Positions 33,131 to 41,422 of a stretch of 64,000 bases of DNA are shown piece after piece. Both the position numbers and the translations under genes were made by a program. Source of the stretch: an uncultured Lachnospiraceae bacterium (GTDB taxonomy: Bacteria; Bacillota; Clostridia; Lachnospirales; Lachnospiraceae). Numbering within the stretch: the first letter of the stretch is position 1; every line of letters starts with the position of its first letter. The notes beneath the pieces were generated by a model. That model was not told where the DNA came from, searched no databases, and was given only the letters and a program-made list of their open reading frames with translations. The stretch is from contig CAJUHR010000028.1 of assembly GCA_910586255.1 (NCBI GenBank), positions 1-64,000 on the forward strand. The letters run 5' to 3'.

Positions 33131-34054
33131 GTGTTAAACAGAGTGGCAAAACGGATTATTATATCGATTCCCGTGCTGTTTGGCGTAATGCTTGCCATAT
33201 TTATTATGCTGAGGCTTGTGCCGGGAGACCCGGTCACCACTATGCTGGGGGAGCATGTGAATCCGGCGGTTATTGAGAAGATCAGCCGGGAGATGGGACT
33301 GGATCAACCGCTGTACATACAGTTTTTTAAATATGTGGCCAATGCGCTTCGGGGAGATTTCGGCACCTCCTATCGGCTGAACCGCAATGTAACGGGAATC
33401 ATTTTGGAGGCATTTCCCAACACGGTAAAGCTGTCTTTGCTGGCAGCGGCGGTGGCGTGGCTGATTGGCATTGTGTCGGGAATCGTGGCTGCTATCCGGC
33501 AGAATAAGATTCTGGACCGGCTGTTTATGGGAGGTGCTCTGATCGGAGTGTCCATGCCCGTGTTCATGACAGCTCTTGTTCTTCAGTACGGGTTTGCGTT
33601 TAAGCTTAAATGGTTTCCTGTATCCGGCTTTGATTCGGTACAGGCTATGGTGCTGCCGGCCATTGTATTGGGATGGAACTCGGCGGGAAGTATTGCCCGG
33701 ATGACCCGCTCCAATCTGGTGGAGGTTATGCAGAACGACTTTATCCGGACCGCCCGGGCCAAGGGGCTGCGGGAGCACGGAGTGATTATCGGGCATGCTC
33801 TGAAAAATGCCATGCTGCCGGTTATTACCATGATGGCGCTGCAGCTGTCCAGCATGCTGTCCGGTGCGGTGCTGACGGAGAGTGTTTTTGGAGTGCCGGG
33901 AATCGGACGCCTGGCGGTGAATGCCATCGAAAATCGAGATATGCCCCTTTTGCAGGGTACGGTGATATTTACCACCATATTGGTTATTTTGGGAAATCTG
34001 ATTGCAGATCTGCTCTATAATGTGCTGGATCCCAGGATCCGGGAGGGCGCGTAA
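33131..34054 (+). CDS. Oligopeptide ABC permease (OppB/DppB type)
   Basis: The 307-residue permease has an N-terminal membrane segment (IIISIPVLFGVMLAIFIMLR), the LVPGDPVTTMLG and GLDQPLYIQFFKYV blocks typical of OppB, and four to five more segments. The ATPase contact loop is FIRTARAKGLREHGVIIGHA (about residues 205-224). GTG 33131 follows AAAGGAGG. It pairs with the OppC-type permease downstream to form the channel. Confidence 0.92.
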   Translation: MLNRVAKRIIISIPVLFGVMLAIFIMLRLVPGDPVTTMLGEHVNPAVIEKISREMGLDQPLYIQFFKYVANALRGDFGTSYRLNRNVTGIILEAFPNTVKLSLLAAAVAWLIGIVSGIVAAIRQNKILDRLFMGGALIGVSMPVFMTALVLQYGFAFKLKWFPVSGFDSVQAMVLPAIVLGWNSAGSIARMTRSNLVEVMQNDFIRTARAKGLREHGVIIGHALKNAMLPVITMMALQLSSMLSGAVLTESVFGVPGIGRLAVNAIENRDMPLLQGTVIFTTILVILGNLIADLLYNVLDPRIREGA

Positions 34055-34166
34055 GGATGGCAGAAAGAGGAAAAAGGGCTGTCTGGCAGGAGAGTCCGAA
34101 GGAGCGCAGGATGACAGATGCAAAACAAAGGTCTCCCAGACTGGGGGAAGCGGGAGGATATGCGAT

Positions 34167-35147
34167 ATGGCAGATGTAAAAGACAGGCAAAATCTGGCAG
34201 AGGGAAAAGCCGCGGCTTTTGTGGAAGCAGACAAAACGGAAATTAGCAACACTTCCAGACAGGTAAAAATAGAACAGGATGTGTCCGACCAGCTGGGAGA
34301 GGAAGATACCTGGAGAGATCAGCTCATGACCTTGGTGCGGCAGAACAAGCTGGCGGCCTTTTCTGCGGTGGTAATCGGACTGATTATTCTGGCGGCGATT
34401 TTTGCGCCGGTGGTGGCCCCCTATGATTATCTGGCCCAGAGCCTGACAGACCGGCTAAAGGATCCGGGCGCGGCTCACTGGCTGGGAACGGACGAGCTGG
34501 GGCGGGACGTGCTCAGCCGCATTATTTACGGGGCCCGGATCTCTCTGACCATCGGCCTGGTGCCCACCCTGATTTCCATGGCCATCGGCACGATTCTGGG
34601 ACTTTGCGCCGGATTTTACGGCGGCAAAACGGATTTTATCATTATGCGCCTGGCAGATGTGATGCTGGCGTTTCCTTCTCTTTTGCTGGCCATGGTGGTG
34701 ATGTACACCATGGGAGGAGGGCTCATCAATATTTTTATTGCCTTAAGCCTGGTGAACTGGGCCGGGACGGCCCGAATCGTCCGCTCCCAGACCTTGTCTC
34801 TTAAGGAAAAGGAGTTTGTGGAGGCGGCTCGGTCTATCGGAGTGAAAAAGTGGACCATTATGTTCCGCCATATTCTGCCCAACTGCATCCCTTCCCTAAT
34901 TGTGCTTTTCACTTTAAATATCCCCTCGGCCATCCTGTCGGAGGCATCCTTAAGCTTTCTGGGAATCGGGGCTCAGCCGCCTTCGGCCAGCTGGGGTCTG
35001 ATGGTGGTCAGAGGAAAGAAATACCTGTTTTCGGAGCCCTGGCTGTCGATTGCTCCCAGCGTGGCCATCATGATTGTGGTGCTGGCCTTTAATTTCCTGG
35101 GAGACGGGCTGCGGGATGTGCTGGATCCATACCTGAAGGAGCAGTAG
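34167..35147 (+). CDS. Oligopeptide ABC permease (OppC/DppC type)
   Basis: The 326-residue protein has a long polar N-terminus of about 60 residues (to VRQNKLAAFS), then six membrane segments. HWLGTDELGRDVLSRIIYGA (about 104-123) is the OppC signature, and EFVEAARSIGVKKWTIMFRH (about 216-235) is the ATPase contact loop. ATG 34167 follows GGGAGGA by 9 nt. The 112 bp before it include a 40-codon frame (34057-34179) that overlaps this start; it may only couple translation. Confidence 0.92.
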   Translation: MADVKDRQNLAEGKAAAFVEADKTEISNTSRQVKIEQDVSDQLGEEDTWRDQLMTLVRQNKLAAFSAVVIGLIILAAIFAPVVAPYDYLAQSLTDRLKDPGAAHWLGTDELGRDVLSRIIYGARISLTIGLVPTLISMAIGTILGLCAGFYGGKTDFIIMRLADVMLAFPSLLLAMVVMYTMGGGLINIFIALSLVNWAGTARIVRSQTLSLKEKEFVEAARSIGVKKWTIMFRHILPNCIPSLIVLFTLNIPSAILSEASLSFLGIGAQPPSASWGLMVVRGKKYLFSEPWLSIAPSVAIMIVVLAFNFLGDGLRDVLDPYLKEQ

Positions 35148-35160
35148 AGGAGGGGAAGAG

Positions 35161-36150
35161 ATGAATGAATCGATTGTATTGGATATAAGGAATCTGCAGT
35201 CTTACTTCTTTACGGCAAAGGGAGAGGTTCCGGCAGTGGACGGAGTCAGTATCCAGGTTCCTGCGGGAAAGATCATCGGCGTTGTGGGAGAATCGGGCTG
35301 CGGAAAAAGCATGACAGCCATGTCGGTCATGGGACTGCTCCGGTATCCGGGAAGGGTGGTGGGGGGGACCATTACCTTAGACGGAAGGGACATCACTCAC
35401 TTGTCCCCCAGAGAGCTGTCCAAGGTGCGCGGCAATGAGATTTCCATGATCTTTCAGGAGCCCATGACCTCCTTAAATCCCGTATACCCGGTGGGAAAGC
35501 AGGTGCAGGAGGCTATTTTGCTTCATCAGAAGGTGTCAAAGGCAGAGGCAAGGAAGAGGGTGGTGGATATTTTCCAGGCTGTAGGGATTCCGGAGCCGGA
35601 AAAGCGGTATTACAGCTATCCCCACCAGCTGTCCGGCGGGCTGCGCCAGCGGGTGATGATCGGCATGGCCATGGTGTGCCGTCCCAAGGTGATGATTGCC
35701 GATGAGCCTACCACAGCTCTGGATGTGACCATTGAGGCACAGATTTTAAGGTTGATGAAACAGCTTTGCAGCGAGCAGGGAACCTCGATTATTCTCATCA
35801 CCCACAATATGGGAGTGGTGGCAGAGGTCTGTGACTATGTATATGTGATGTATGCGGGAAAGGTGATGGAGCAGGCGGAGACCTTCGAGTTGTTTGAACG
35901 GACTGGCCATCCTTACACTCAGGGACTTTTAAGATCCATTCCCAAGCTGGATGAGAAGGCGGACAGGCTGTACACCATCAACGGAGTGGTGCCCAATCTT
36001 CTCCATCTGCCTGAGGGATGCAGCTTCTGTACCCGGTGCAGCCAAGCTCAGAAGCGATGCTTTAAAGAAAGGCCAGATCTGTACAAAGCAGGAGAGGCCC
36101 ACGGCGTCCGGTGTTTCCAGTATGAAGGGGGAGGACAGTTAGATGAATAG
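35161..36150 (+). CDS. Oligopeptide ABC ATPase (DppD/OppD type)
   Basis: The 329-residue ATPase has Walker A GESGCGKSMTAMS (about residue 40), FQEPMTSLNPVYPVG, signature HQLSGGLRQRVMIG (about 157), Walker B VMIADEPTTALDVT and switch LITHNMGVVAE. The C-terminal Cys-containing oligopeptide domain (EGCSFCTRCSQAQKRC, about 281-296) resembles the Fe-S or metal site seen in DppD. GAGGGGAAG precedes ATG 35161; the stop overlaps the next gene by 8 nt. Confidence 0.93.
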   Translation: MNESIVLDIRNLQSYFFTAKGEVPAVDGVSIQVPAGKIIGVVGESGCGKSMTAMSVMGLLRYPGRVVGGTITLDGRDITHLSPRELSKVRGNEISMIFQEPMTSLNPVYPVGKQVQEAILLHQKVSKAEARKRVVDIFQAVGIPEPEKRYYSYPHQLSGGLRQRVMIGMAMVCRPKVMIADEPTTALDVTIEAQILRLMKQLCSEQGTSIILITHNMGVVAEVCDYVYVMYAGKVMEQAETFELFERTGHPYTQGLLRSIPKLDEKADRLYTINGVVPNLLHLPEGCSFCTRCSQAQKRCFKERPDLYKAGEAHGVRCFQYEGGGQLDE

Positions 36151-37147
36151 CAGAGAAGGACAGGGTCCGGAAATGCTTTCGGCGCGGAAGGTGCTTTTAG
36201 AGGCAAGGAATCTTGTAAAGGAATTTCCTGTGGGAGGAACCAGGAGAAATCCTCAGGTGGTCCATGCGGTGACAGATGTAAATCTGAAGATTTATGAGGG
36301 GGAGACTCTGGCACTGGTAGGAGAATCCGGCTGTGGGAAAAGCACCCTGGGGCGGGTATTAATCCGCCTGTTGGAGCCTACCGGAGGGGATATTCTATAT
36401 GAAGGGCAGAGCATTGCCGGTATGGGAGAGGCAGAGTTTGCCGGCTTAAGGCGGCAGATGCAGATTATTTTTCAGGACCCTTACGCGTCCTTAAATCCCC
36501 GGATGAGCGTGAAGGAGATCATCGGAGAGCCTCTGCTCACCTACGGGATGAAGGATAAAGCCGAGCGGGAGCAACGGGTGAGGGAGCTGATGCGGGAGGT
36601 GGGCATTGCCCAGGAGTTTTACAACCGCTATCCTCATCAGTTTTCCGGCGGCCAGCGGCAGAGAATCGGGATAGCCCGGGCCATTGCCTTAAATCCTAAG
36701 CTGGTTATCTGTGATGAGCCGGTGTCGGCATTGGATGTGTCCATTCAGTCCCAGGTACTGAACCTTTTAAAGGATCTGCAGGAAAAGTACAGGCTCACTT
36801 ATCTTTTTATCTCTCATGATTTAAGTGTGGTGAAGTTTATTGCAGACCGGGTATGTGTGATGTTTCTGGGAAAGGTCTGTGAGATCGGGGATACGGACAG
36901 CCTGTATGAGAAGCCGCTGCATCCCTATACCCGTTTTTTGATGAACGCCATTCCCAAAGCGGACCCGCGGCTGAGAAATCAGGAGAAGGAGCTGCTTTCC
37001 GGTGAGATCCCCTCGCCGGTGAATCCCCCTGCCGGCTGCCGGTTCCACACCCGCTGTCCCTATGCCAAGAATATATGTGGCCGGGAGGAGCCGGTGTGTC
37101 GGACAGTGGGGGAGCGGCAGGTGTTTTGCCATTTTCCGTTGGGGTGA
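36143..37147 (+). CDS. Oligopeptide ABC ATPase (DppF/OppF type)
   Basis: The 334-residue partner ATPase has Walker A GESGCGKSTLGRV (about residue 57), IIFQDPYASLNPRMSV, signature HQFSGGQRQRIGIA (about 171), Walker B LVICDEPVSALDVS and FISHDLSVVKFIAD. The C-terminal PPAGCRFHTRCPYAKNIC (about 296-313) is again the oligopeptide domain motif. It is the last gene of the operon; a long terminator hairpin follows 109 bp on. Confidence 0.93.
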   Translation: MNSREGQGPEMLSARKVLLEARNLVKEFPVGGTRRNPQVVHAVTDVNLKIYEGETLALVGESGCGKSTLGRVLIRLLEPTGGDILYEGQSIAGMGEAEFAGLRRQMQIIFQDPYASLNPRMSVKEIIGEPLLTYGMKDKAEREQRVRELMREVGIAQEFYNRYPHQFSGGQRQRIGIARAIALNPKLVICDEPVSALDVSIQSQVLNLLKDLQEKYRLTYLFISHDLSVVKFIADRVCVMFLGKVCEIGDTDSLYEKPLHPYTRFLMNAIPKADPRLRNQEKELLSGEIPSPVNPPAGCRFHTRCPYAKNICGREEPVCRTVGERQVFCHFPLG

Positions 37148-37255
37148 GAGAGGCGGACAGGCGTTTTATTATTTCCATCTGGGATTGAGAGAGGTAGACC
37201 GGTATTTTGCTGTTTTCCTCTGGGTGGGAGGAGACAGTTGGGAGTCAGAAAGCGT

Positions 37256-37307
37256 CCCCTGTAGTTTATTCCATTAGATCTCATGGGATAAACTGTAGGG
37301 GATTTTT
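37256..37307 (+). terminator. Terminator of the oligopeptide operon
   Basis: A 17-bp stem is formed by 37256-37272 (starting CCCCTGTAG) and 37285-37301 (ending CTGTAGGGG) with three wobble pairs, followed by ATTTTT. It also separates the operon from the convergent defence-type gene. Confidence 0.85.
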
Positions 37308-37347
37308 GCATAAAAGCAAGCTTTCAGGGGAAAATCATATCACACCT

Positions 37348-39192
37348 TTAATAGTCCTTCTTTTTGATGATGCCGAGGTCTATCCGCGATGCATCCTTAG
37401 GTCTGCCAACGGGCCTTACATTGTTTGAACCAGTATATTTTATCGCAAGGGCACGAATTTCTTCCTTTTCAAAGGAGGAACCGGTAAGAAAGGCATTGAT
37501 ATATTGCTGGGACAAAAAAGCGTATCTTCTGGCAGCCATTTGCTTTGACTGCCTGTCTGCAAAGCCATGGGCATAATTGATCCGGTTCTGAAACTCTTCC
37601 TCCAATTCCTTCAGGCAGCTTGCGCTTAAGGAGGAAATACTCGCTTTTATGGTGCTTTTTGATACTTGTCCGATTTGTGCTTTGGTTATTATCCAGCAGT
37701 TTGATTTTTCCTTAGGAGAAATCCTCATATTGGGAATCCGGGTGTCGTTAAATAATATTTTCACCTGCTCATCCTGCAGAACCAGATAACCGTTATTGCC
37801 ATAGGGCTGTTCTCCCTTTGTCAGGGAAAGTACCTCCAAAAAGATTAATATGCCGTGATTATCCAGCACACTATATATATCCTCAAATGTCTGCTGCCAT
37901 TTCATGCCTTCTATTTCATGGAGAACATTCATAAGGACAACCACATGGAATTTCTTCTCCTTTTTTTGAATTTCGGAAAAATCTCCGTATAGTGGAAAAG
38001 GTCTTTTTTCATCCGATTCAGGGTATGGCTCATATGCCGTGTATATTACCTGACTTTTGCCCGGATCGGAATCAGGAAGCAGCTGCATACATTTCCAGAT
38101 CCGGCATTTTCCGGCGCCATAGTCCAGCATCCGAAGCGGTTCATTGTCCGGCAGATTATCTTTGACAGAGGATATAAGCTTGGAGAACTGCTCGTCCTTA
38201 ATATCAATTTTATTGACCGGCTCCGGCAAGCAGAAGCACTCTGCAATAAACTGATAATACTGCCAGCTGTCTAAAGACTTTAAAAACTCAAACAGATCAA
38301 TATTTTCCAGTCCCACTAAGGAGTCATAGAGATTTTTGTACATATGGCTGTTCCGGCAGAAGATGGTATTGTTCTCCAAAAGAACAATTTCTTCAAATTC
38401 AAATAACGGAACTAAAAATAAAGAATGAGAAGCGATCCACAGCTCGGAAATATTTTCGGAAGCTTTTAATACCTGTATCATTTTTACAAGAGCACGGGGA
38501 TGCAGATGCAATTCCGGTTCATCAATGATCAGGACAGCTCCATGAGTATGATTTTTCCGTATGGCCATTAGAAAGACACACAGATAAAAGAGCATCAATT
38601 CTCCCGGAGAAAATTCGGAGAGAGCCTCCTTCAATGGAAGGGTTCTGGGGGTTTTTGTAATGTAATCCAATTTTATTGTGGATACATGGATCTGATTCTC
38701 TTCGGGCTCTATATGTATTTTTTTCTCAAGAAATTCCGCCAGCAGCTCATTGAATTCATCAAGAGCATTTTTGGCATCCACGCTTTTTCTGGTTCTCTTC
38801 ATGGACAAAACAGACAGGATATTTTCGAGAAAATCACCTCTGTCATTTTCCATGATTTTCAGAAAATCATAAAATGAGTATTGTTCATTGCCAAATAATA
38901 AATCATAGGGGTATATTTCCTGAGGTGATTCTGTTTCTTCCTCCTGTTTTTCCGACAATAGAGAGCTGTTATAGAAGGCCTGGATTTCAGGAAAGTACAG
39001 AGTGATGACAATCTGATTTTTGGTTTTATCCTGCTTTTTGTCCTGTTCCAGAGCTTTTAAAAAGCGGGTTTTTCCGGAGCCATTTTTTCCGATAATCAGA
39101 TTTTTTGGGGCAAAAACAGCTTGATTTATATTTTGCAGGCCTTCTTTTTCAAAAATAGTGAAATCAGTGATTGGATTGTCCTGAGATGACAT
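37348..39192 (-). CDS. ABC/AAA-type ATPase fused to a SAM-dependent methyltransferase
   Basis: The 614-residue protein has two visible parts. Residues 1-290 form an ABC-like (AAA_21/OLD-type) ATPase with Walker A IIGKNGSGKTRFL (about 34), a signature-like FSPGELMLFY (about 197), Walker B AVLIIDEPELHLHP (about 220) and switch ELWIASHS. From about residue 350 a Rossmann methyltransferase follows: RMLDYGAGKCRIWK (motif I), a Tyr-rich AYEPYPESDEKRPF, then VVVLMNVLHEI (motif IV region). The C-terminal 120 residues are helical and basic. No TOPRIM or HNH nuclease is seen. ATG 39192 follows AAAGGAG. I do not know a named family with this fusion. It is divergent from an AvcD-like gene, so an anti-phage role is inferred. 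Confidence 0.75.
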   Translation of the reverse strand: MSSQDNPITDFTIFEKEGLQNINQAVFAPKNLIIGKNGSGKTRFLKALEQDKKQDKTKNQIVITLYFPEIQAFYNSSLLSEKQEEETESPQEIYPYDLLFGNEQYSFYDFLKIMENDRGDFLENILSVLSMKRTRKSVDAKNALDEFNELLAEFLEKKIHIEPEENQIHVSTIKLDYITKTPRTLPLKEALSEFSPGELMLFYLCVFLMAIRKNHTHGAVLIIDEPELHLHPRALVKMIQVLKASENISELWIASHSLFLVPLFEFEEIVLLENNTIFCRNSHMYKNLYDSLVGLENIDLFEFLKSLDSWQYYQFIAECFCLPEPVNKIDIKDEQFSKLISSVKDNLPDNEPLRMLDYGAGKCRIWKCMQLLPDSDPGKSQVIYTAYEPYPESDEKRPFPLYGDFSEIQKKEKKFHVVVLMNVLHEIEGMKWQQTFEDIYSVLDNHGILIFLEVLSLTKGEQPYGNNGYLVLQDEQVKILFNDTRIPNMRISPKEKSNCWIITKAQIGQVSKSTIKASISSLSASCLKELEEEFQNRINYAHGFADRQSKQMAARRYAFLSQQYINAFLTGSSFEKEEIRALAIKYTGSNNVRPVGRPKDASRIDLGIIKKKDY

Positions 39193-39285
39193 GATAGACT
39201 CCTTTCCCTGTCTGAGAGTTTTGTGGAAATTATCCGTTCTTATAAAGGATATTACCATATTTTGTCAGATTTTGCCACAAAGGAA

Positions 39286-39314
39286 TTTACAAATATTTCC
39301 ATAAGCTTTATAAT
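39286..39314 (+). promoter_or_regulatory. Promoter of the deaminase gene
   Basis: TTTACA (39286-39291) and TATAAT (39309-39314) are 17 bp apart. The transcript would begin about 39321, only 16 nt before the start codon, so no long regulatory RNA leader precedes this gene. The divergent ATPase-methyltransferase start lies 94 bp away on the other strand. Confidence 0.75.
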
Positions 39315-39336
39315 TTACACAGGGAGGAAAGGGGTT

Positions 39337-40899
39337 ATGGTAAATAATAATGGAATAGTCAGGGCAGGCAACAAGCAACTGGCCAACAGTGAATTGATTA
39401 TCGGGCTGGCCTGTGCAGTGGGAACGGATATTGCGCATGTGATTGATTTGCTGAAAAGCCGGCTTAAGGAGCTGGGATACGAATCTGAGCATATTAAGAT
39501 TTCAAAGCAGTTGATTGAACCTACTATTTCGGGCGGGATACCGGAGGAGTTGTCATCTTATGCTCGTGTGAATAAGCTTATGGATCAGGGAAATGAGCTG
39601 AGAAAAGGATTTGAACCGGGACCTTACAGCATTCTAGCATCCGGCGTGGCTCATTGCATCAACCAGATTCGAGAGAAATATTCAAAGGAAAAGAATCGGG
39701 AGGATGAGACACAGATTCAGATTTCCAAAACAGCTTTTATAATTGACTCCCTTAAGCATCCGGACGAGGTGGAGAAGCTGCGGGAGATCTATCCTTCCGG
39801 CTTTTATATGTTTGTGGTCAATGAGTCTGAGGAACGAAGGGCCCGTCATCTTATGGACGCCAAAAACATGGGAAAAGCAGATGCGACAAAGCTGATTCAC
39901 CGGGATATGGAGGAAAATACTCCCTATGGTCAGCATACGCGGGCCGTATTTGAACTTGCGGATTTTCATCTTTCTGCCAATATGCATGAGAGCAGTGGGA
40001 ATAAGCTAAATGAATAGGGGCTTACCTTAAAGCTTCAGATTGACAGGATTTTAAATCTTATTTTTGGGAATCCTTTTATTACACCTACATTTGATGAATA
40101 TGCAATGTTTATGGCTTACTCCTCCGGGCTGCGGTCTGCGGATCTCTCCCGCCAGGTGGGTGCTGTGATTGCTAAGAACCATGATATTATAGCTACCGGG
40201 GCCAATGATGTTCCATGCTTTGGAGGAGGACAATACTGGCCGGATGAGGAGTATAAGGATTTTCCTAAGGGCAGAGATTATACCCGGGGGTATGATTCCA
40301 ATAAGATAGAGCTTAAGAAGATTGTAGACGAAATTATTGATATTTTTACATATGAGGGAACCCCTCAGGAGGAAGAGGACTTTAAAATCAAATCCCGAAA
40401 GGCAGTGTTAAGCTCATCTTTAAGGGAGCTGACAGAATATGGGCGGCCGGTTCATGCGGAAATGGCGGCGATTATGTCCTGTTCCAGAAACGGCATTTCC
40501 ACAAAGGGTGCCACCTTGTATTGCAGCACCTTTCCGTGCCATAACTGTGCAAAGCACATTATCTCCTCAGGAATAAAGAAGGTTGTATATATTGAACCCT
40601 ATCCTAAGAGCAGGACGCTGGATTTGTATAATGATTCCATTACAATAAACGGGGAACCGGATAAGGTAGTATTCAGCGAATTTGTCGGCATTGGCCCACG
40701 GCGTTTTTATGATCTTTTCTCCTTGCGGCTTAGCACCGGAACAAGAATCCGGCGGAAGGGGGAGAGCGGTCATTGTGTTGAATGGAGTGAGAAAAATGCC
40801 AGAGTTCGCTGTCAGATGATTTCAACATCTTATATTGACAAAGAGACTATGGAAGCATTAAAATGGGAGCATAACCTGGACGGGAGGGGAACGAACTAA
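39337..40899 (+). pseudogene. AvcD-like anti-phage dCTP/dCMP deaminase split by an in-frame TAG
   Basis: AvcD-type proteins remove dCTP/dCMP during phage infection. The N-terminal half, residues 1-226 from ATG 39337 (GGGAGGAAAGGGG upstream), has a P-loop kinase-like start SELIIGLACAVGTDIAHVID and ends SSGNKLNE at TAG 40015-40017. The same frame continues without a gap: LQIDRILNLIFGNPFITPTF, then GLRSADLSRQVGAVIAKNHD and the zinc deaminase motifs PVHAEMAAI (about 370) and TFPCHNCAKHI (about 399), ending at 40899. The joined length of about 520 residues fits the family. One nonsense codon thus separates the domains. No ribosome binding site precedes ATG 40105, so the deaminase half may be silent, made by readthrough, or restarted. 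TAG is an ordinary stop in other genes here. Confidence 0.8.
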
Positions 40900-41073
40900 A
40901 TGAATACATTACAAGAAACGAGGCAGAAGCCGGAAGAAATGATCCATGCATCTAAGCTGTTAGATGTGATTGCACAATGGCCGGACTGGAAGCTGCAGGC
41001 GCTGTGTCTGGATGAAAGTGATTTGGAAATCAGAGAATTGATTCAAAGTAGACGGCAATTGCAGCATTACTGA
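40900..41073 (+). CDS. Unrecognised 57-residue protein coupled to the deaminase gene
   Basis: The start ATG is directly after the deaminase stop (TAA-ATG), preceded by CGGGAGGGG. The product begins MNTLQETRQKPEEMIHASKL and ends in a Leu/Glu-rich helix (CLDESDLEIRELIQSRRQL). It is mostly helical by eye, with no membrane segment and no known motif. Its tight coupling suggests it works with the deaminase, perhaps as an inhibitor or adaptor, but this is only inference. A strong terminator follows 21 bp on. Confidence 0.6.
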   Translation: MNTLQETRQKPEEMIHASKLLDVIAQWPDWKLQALCLDESDLEIRELIQSRRQLQHY

Positions 41074-41094
41074 CGCTTTTACAAAATTGTTCCA

Positions 41095-41136
41095 GGCAGG
41101 GGCCGGATTTGTTCCGGCACCCTGCCTTTCTTTTTT
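41095..41136 (+). terminator. Terminator after the deaminase operon
   Basis: GGCAGGGGCCGG (41095-41106) pairs with CCGGCACCCTGCC (41114-41126) with one unpaired base, followed by TTCTTTTTT. Confidence 0.85.
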
Positions 41137-41206
41137 CGTGGTGCGCCCGCCGTCTGAACTGTTACGATAGTACTGTTGGAGCTTCATGAAACAACCCCGC
41201 CGAATG

Positions 41207-41235
41207 TTGACATACTTTCGTTTTTTGCGTATAAT
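41207..41235 (+). promoter_or_regulatory. Consensus promoter of the type III toxin-antitoxin locus
   Basis: TTGACA (41207-41212) and TATAAT (41230-41235) match the consensus exactly with a 17-bp spacer. Strong expression is expected for a type III antitoxin RNA, which must exceed its toxin. Confidence 0.88.
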
Positions 41236-41261
41236 AATAGCATTGAGCAGTAATGCTCACT

Positions 41262-41335
41262 TGCAAAGTGCCCTGCCACTTTAAGCGCAGATCATTTATG
41301 CAAAGTGCCTTGCCACTTTAAGCGCAGATCATTTA
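41262..41335 (+). ncRNA. Type III antitoxin RNA: two 37-nt tandem repeats (ToxI-like)
   Basis: Two copies of a 37-nt unit (41262-41298 and 41299-41335) differ at one position. Each starts TGCAAAGTGCC and ends GCAGATCATTTA. Within each unit AAAGTG and CACTTT can form a 6-bp stem. In ToxIN-type systems the toxin cuts the precursor into repeat units that fold into pseudoknots and bind the toxin in a ring. The transcript begins about 41242 with a small hairpin (GAGCA / TGCTC). Between repeats and toxin lie two weak hairpins (ACCAC/GTGGT about 41347-41366; AAGAGGG/CCCTCTT about 41376-41403) that could limit toxin synthesis. Confidence 0.8.
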
Positions 41336-41422
41336 TGACAGGCGCACCACGGCCTTGACGGTGGTTGTAATGGCAAGAGGGGTGATGGATGTCGTCCCTC
41401 TTGTTCATATGGAAAGGTTGCG

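Noticed and set aside
34057..34179. 40-codon plus-strand frame between the two oligopeptide permease genes
   Set aside because: It has no recognisable motif and overlaps the start of the OppC-type gene. It could only serve translational coupling; not listed as a gene.
40015..40017. TAG read as an amino acid (pyrrolysine or general amber recoding)
   Set aside because: Several clearly intact genes in the window end in TAG with normal family lengths, and no pyrrolysine genes are seen. Local readthrough remains possible but general recoding does not.
41262..41335. Two tandem 37-nt repeats as a CRISPR remnant
   Set aside because: The repeats are adjacent with no spacers, no cas gene is near, and a ToxN/AbiQ-type gene follows behind a strong promoter, which fits a type III antitoxin RNA.
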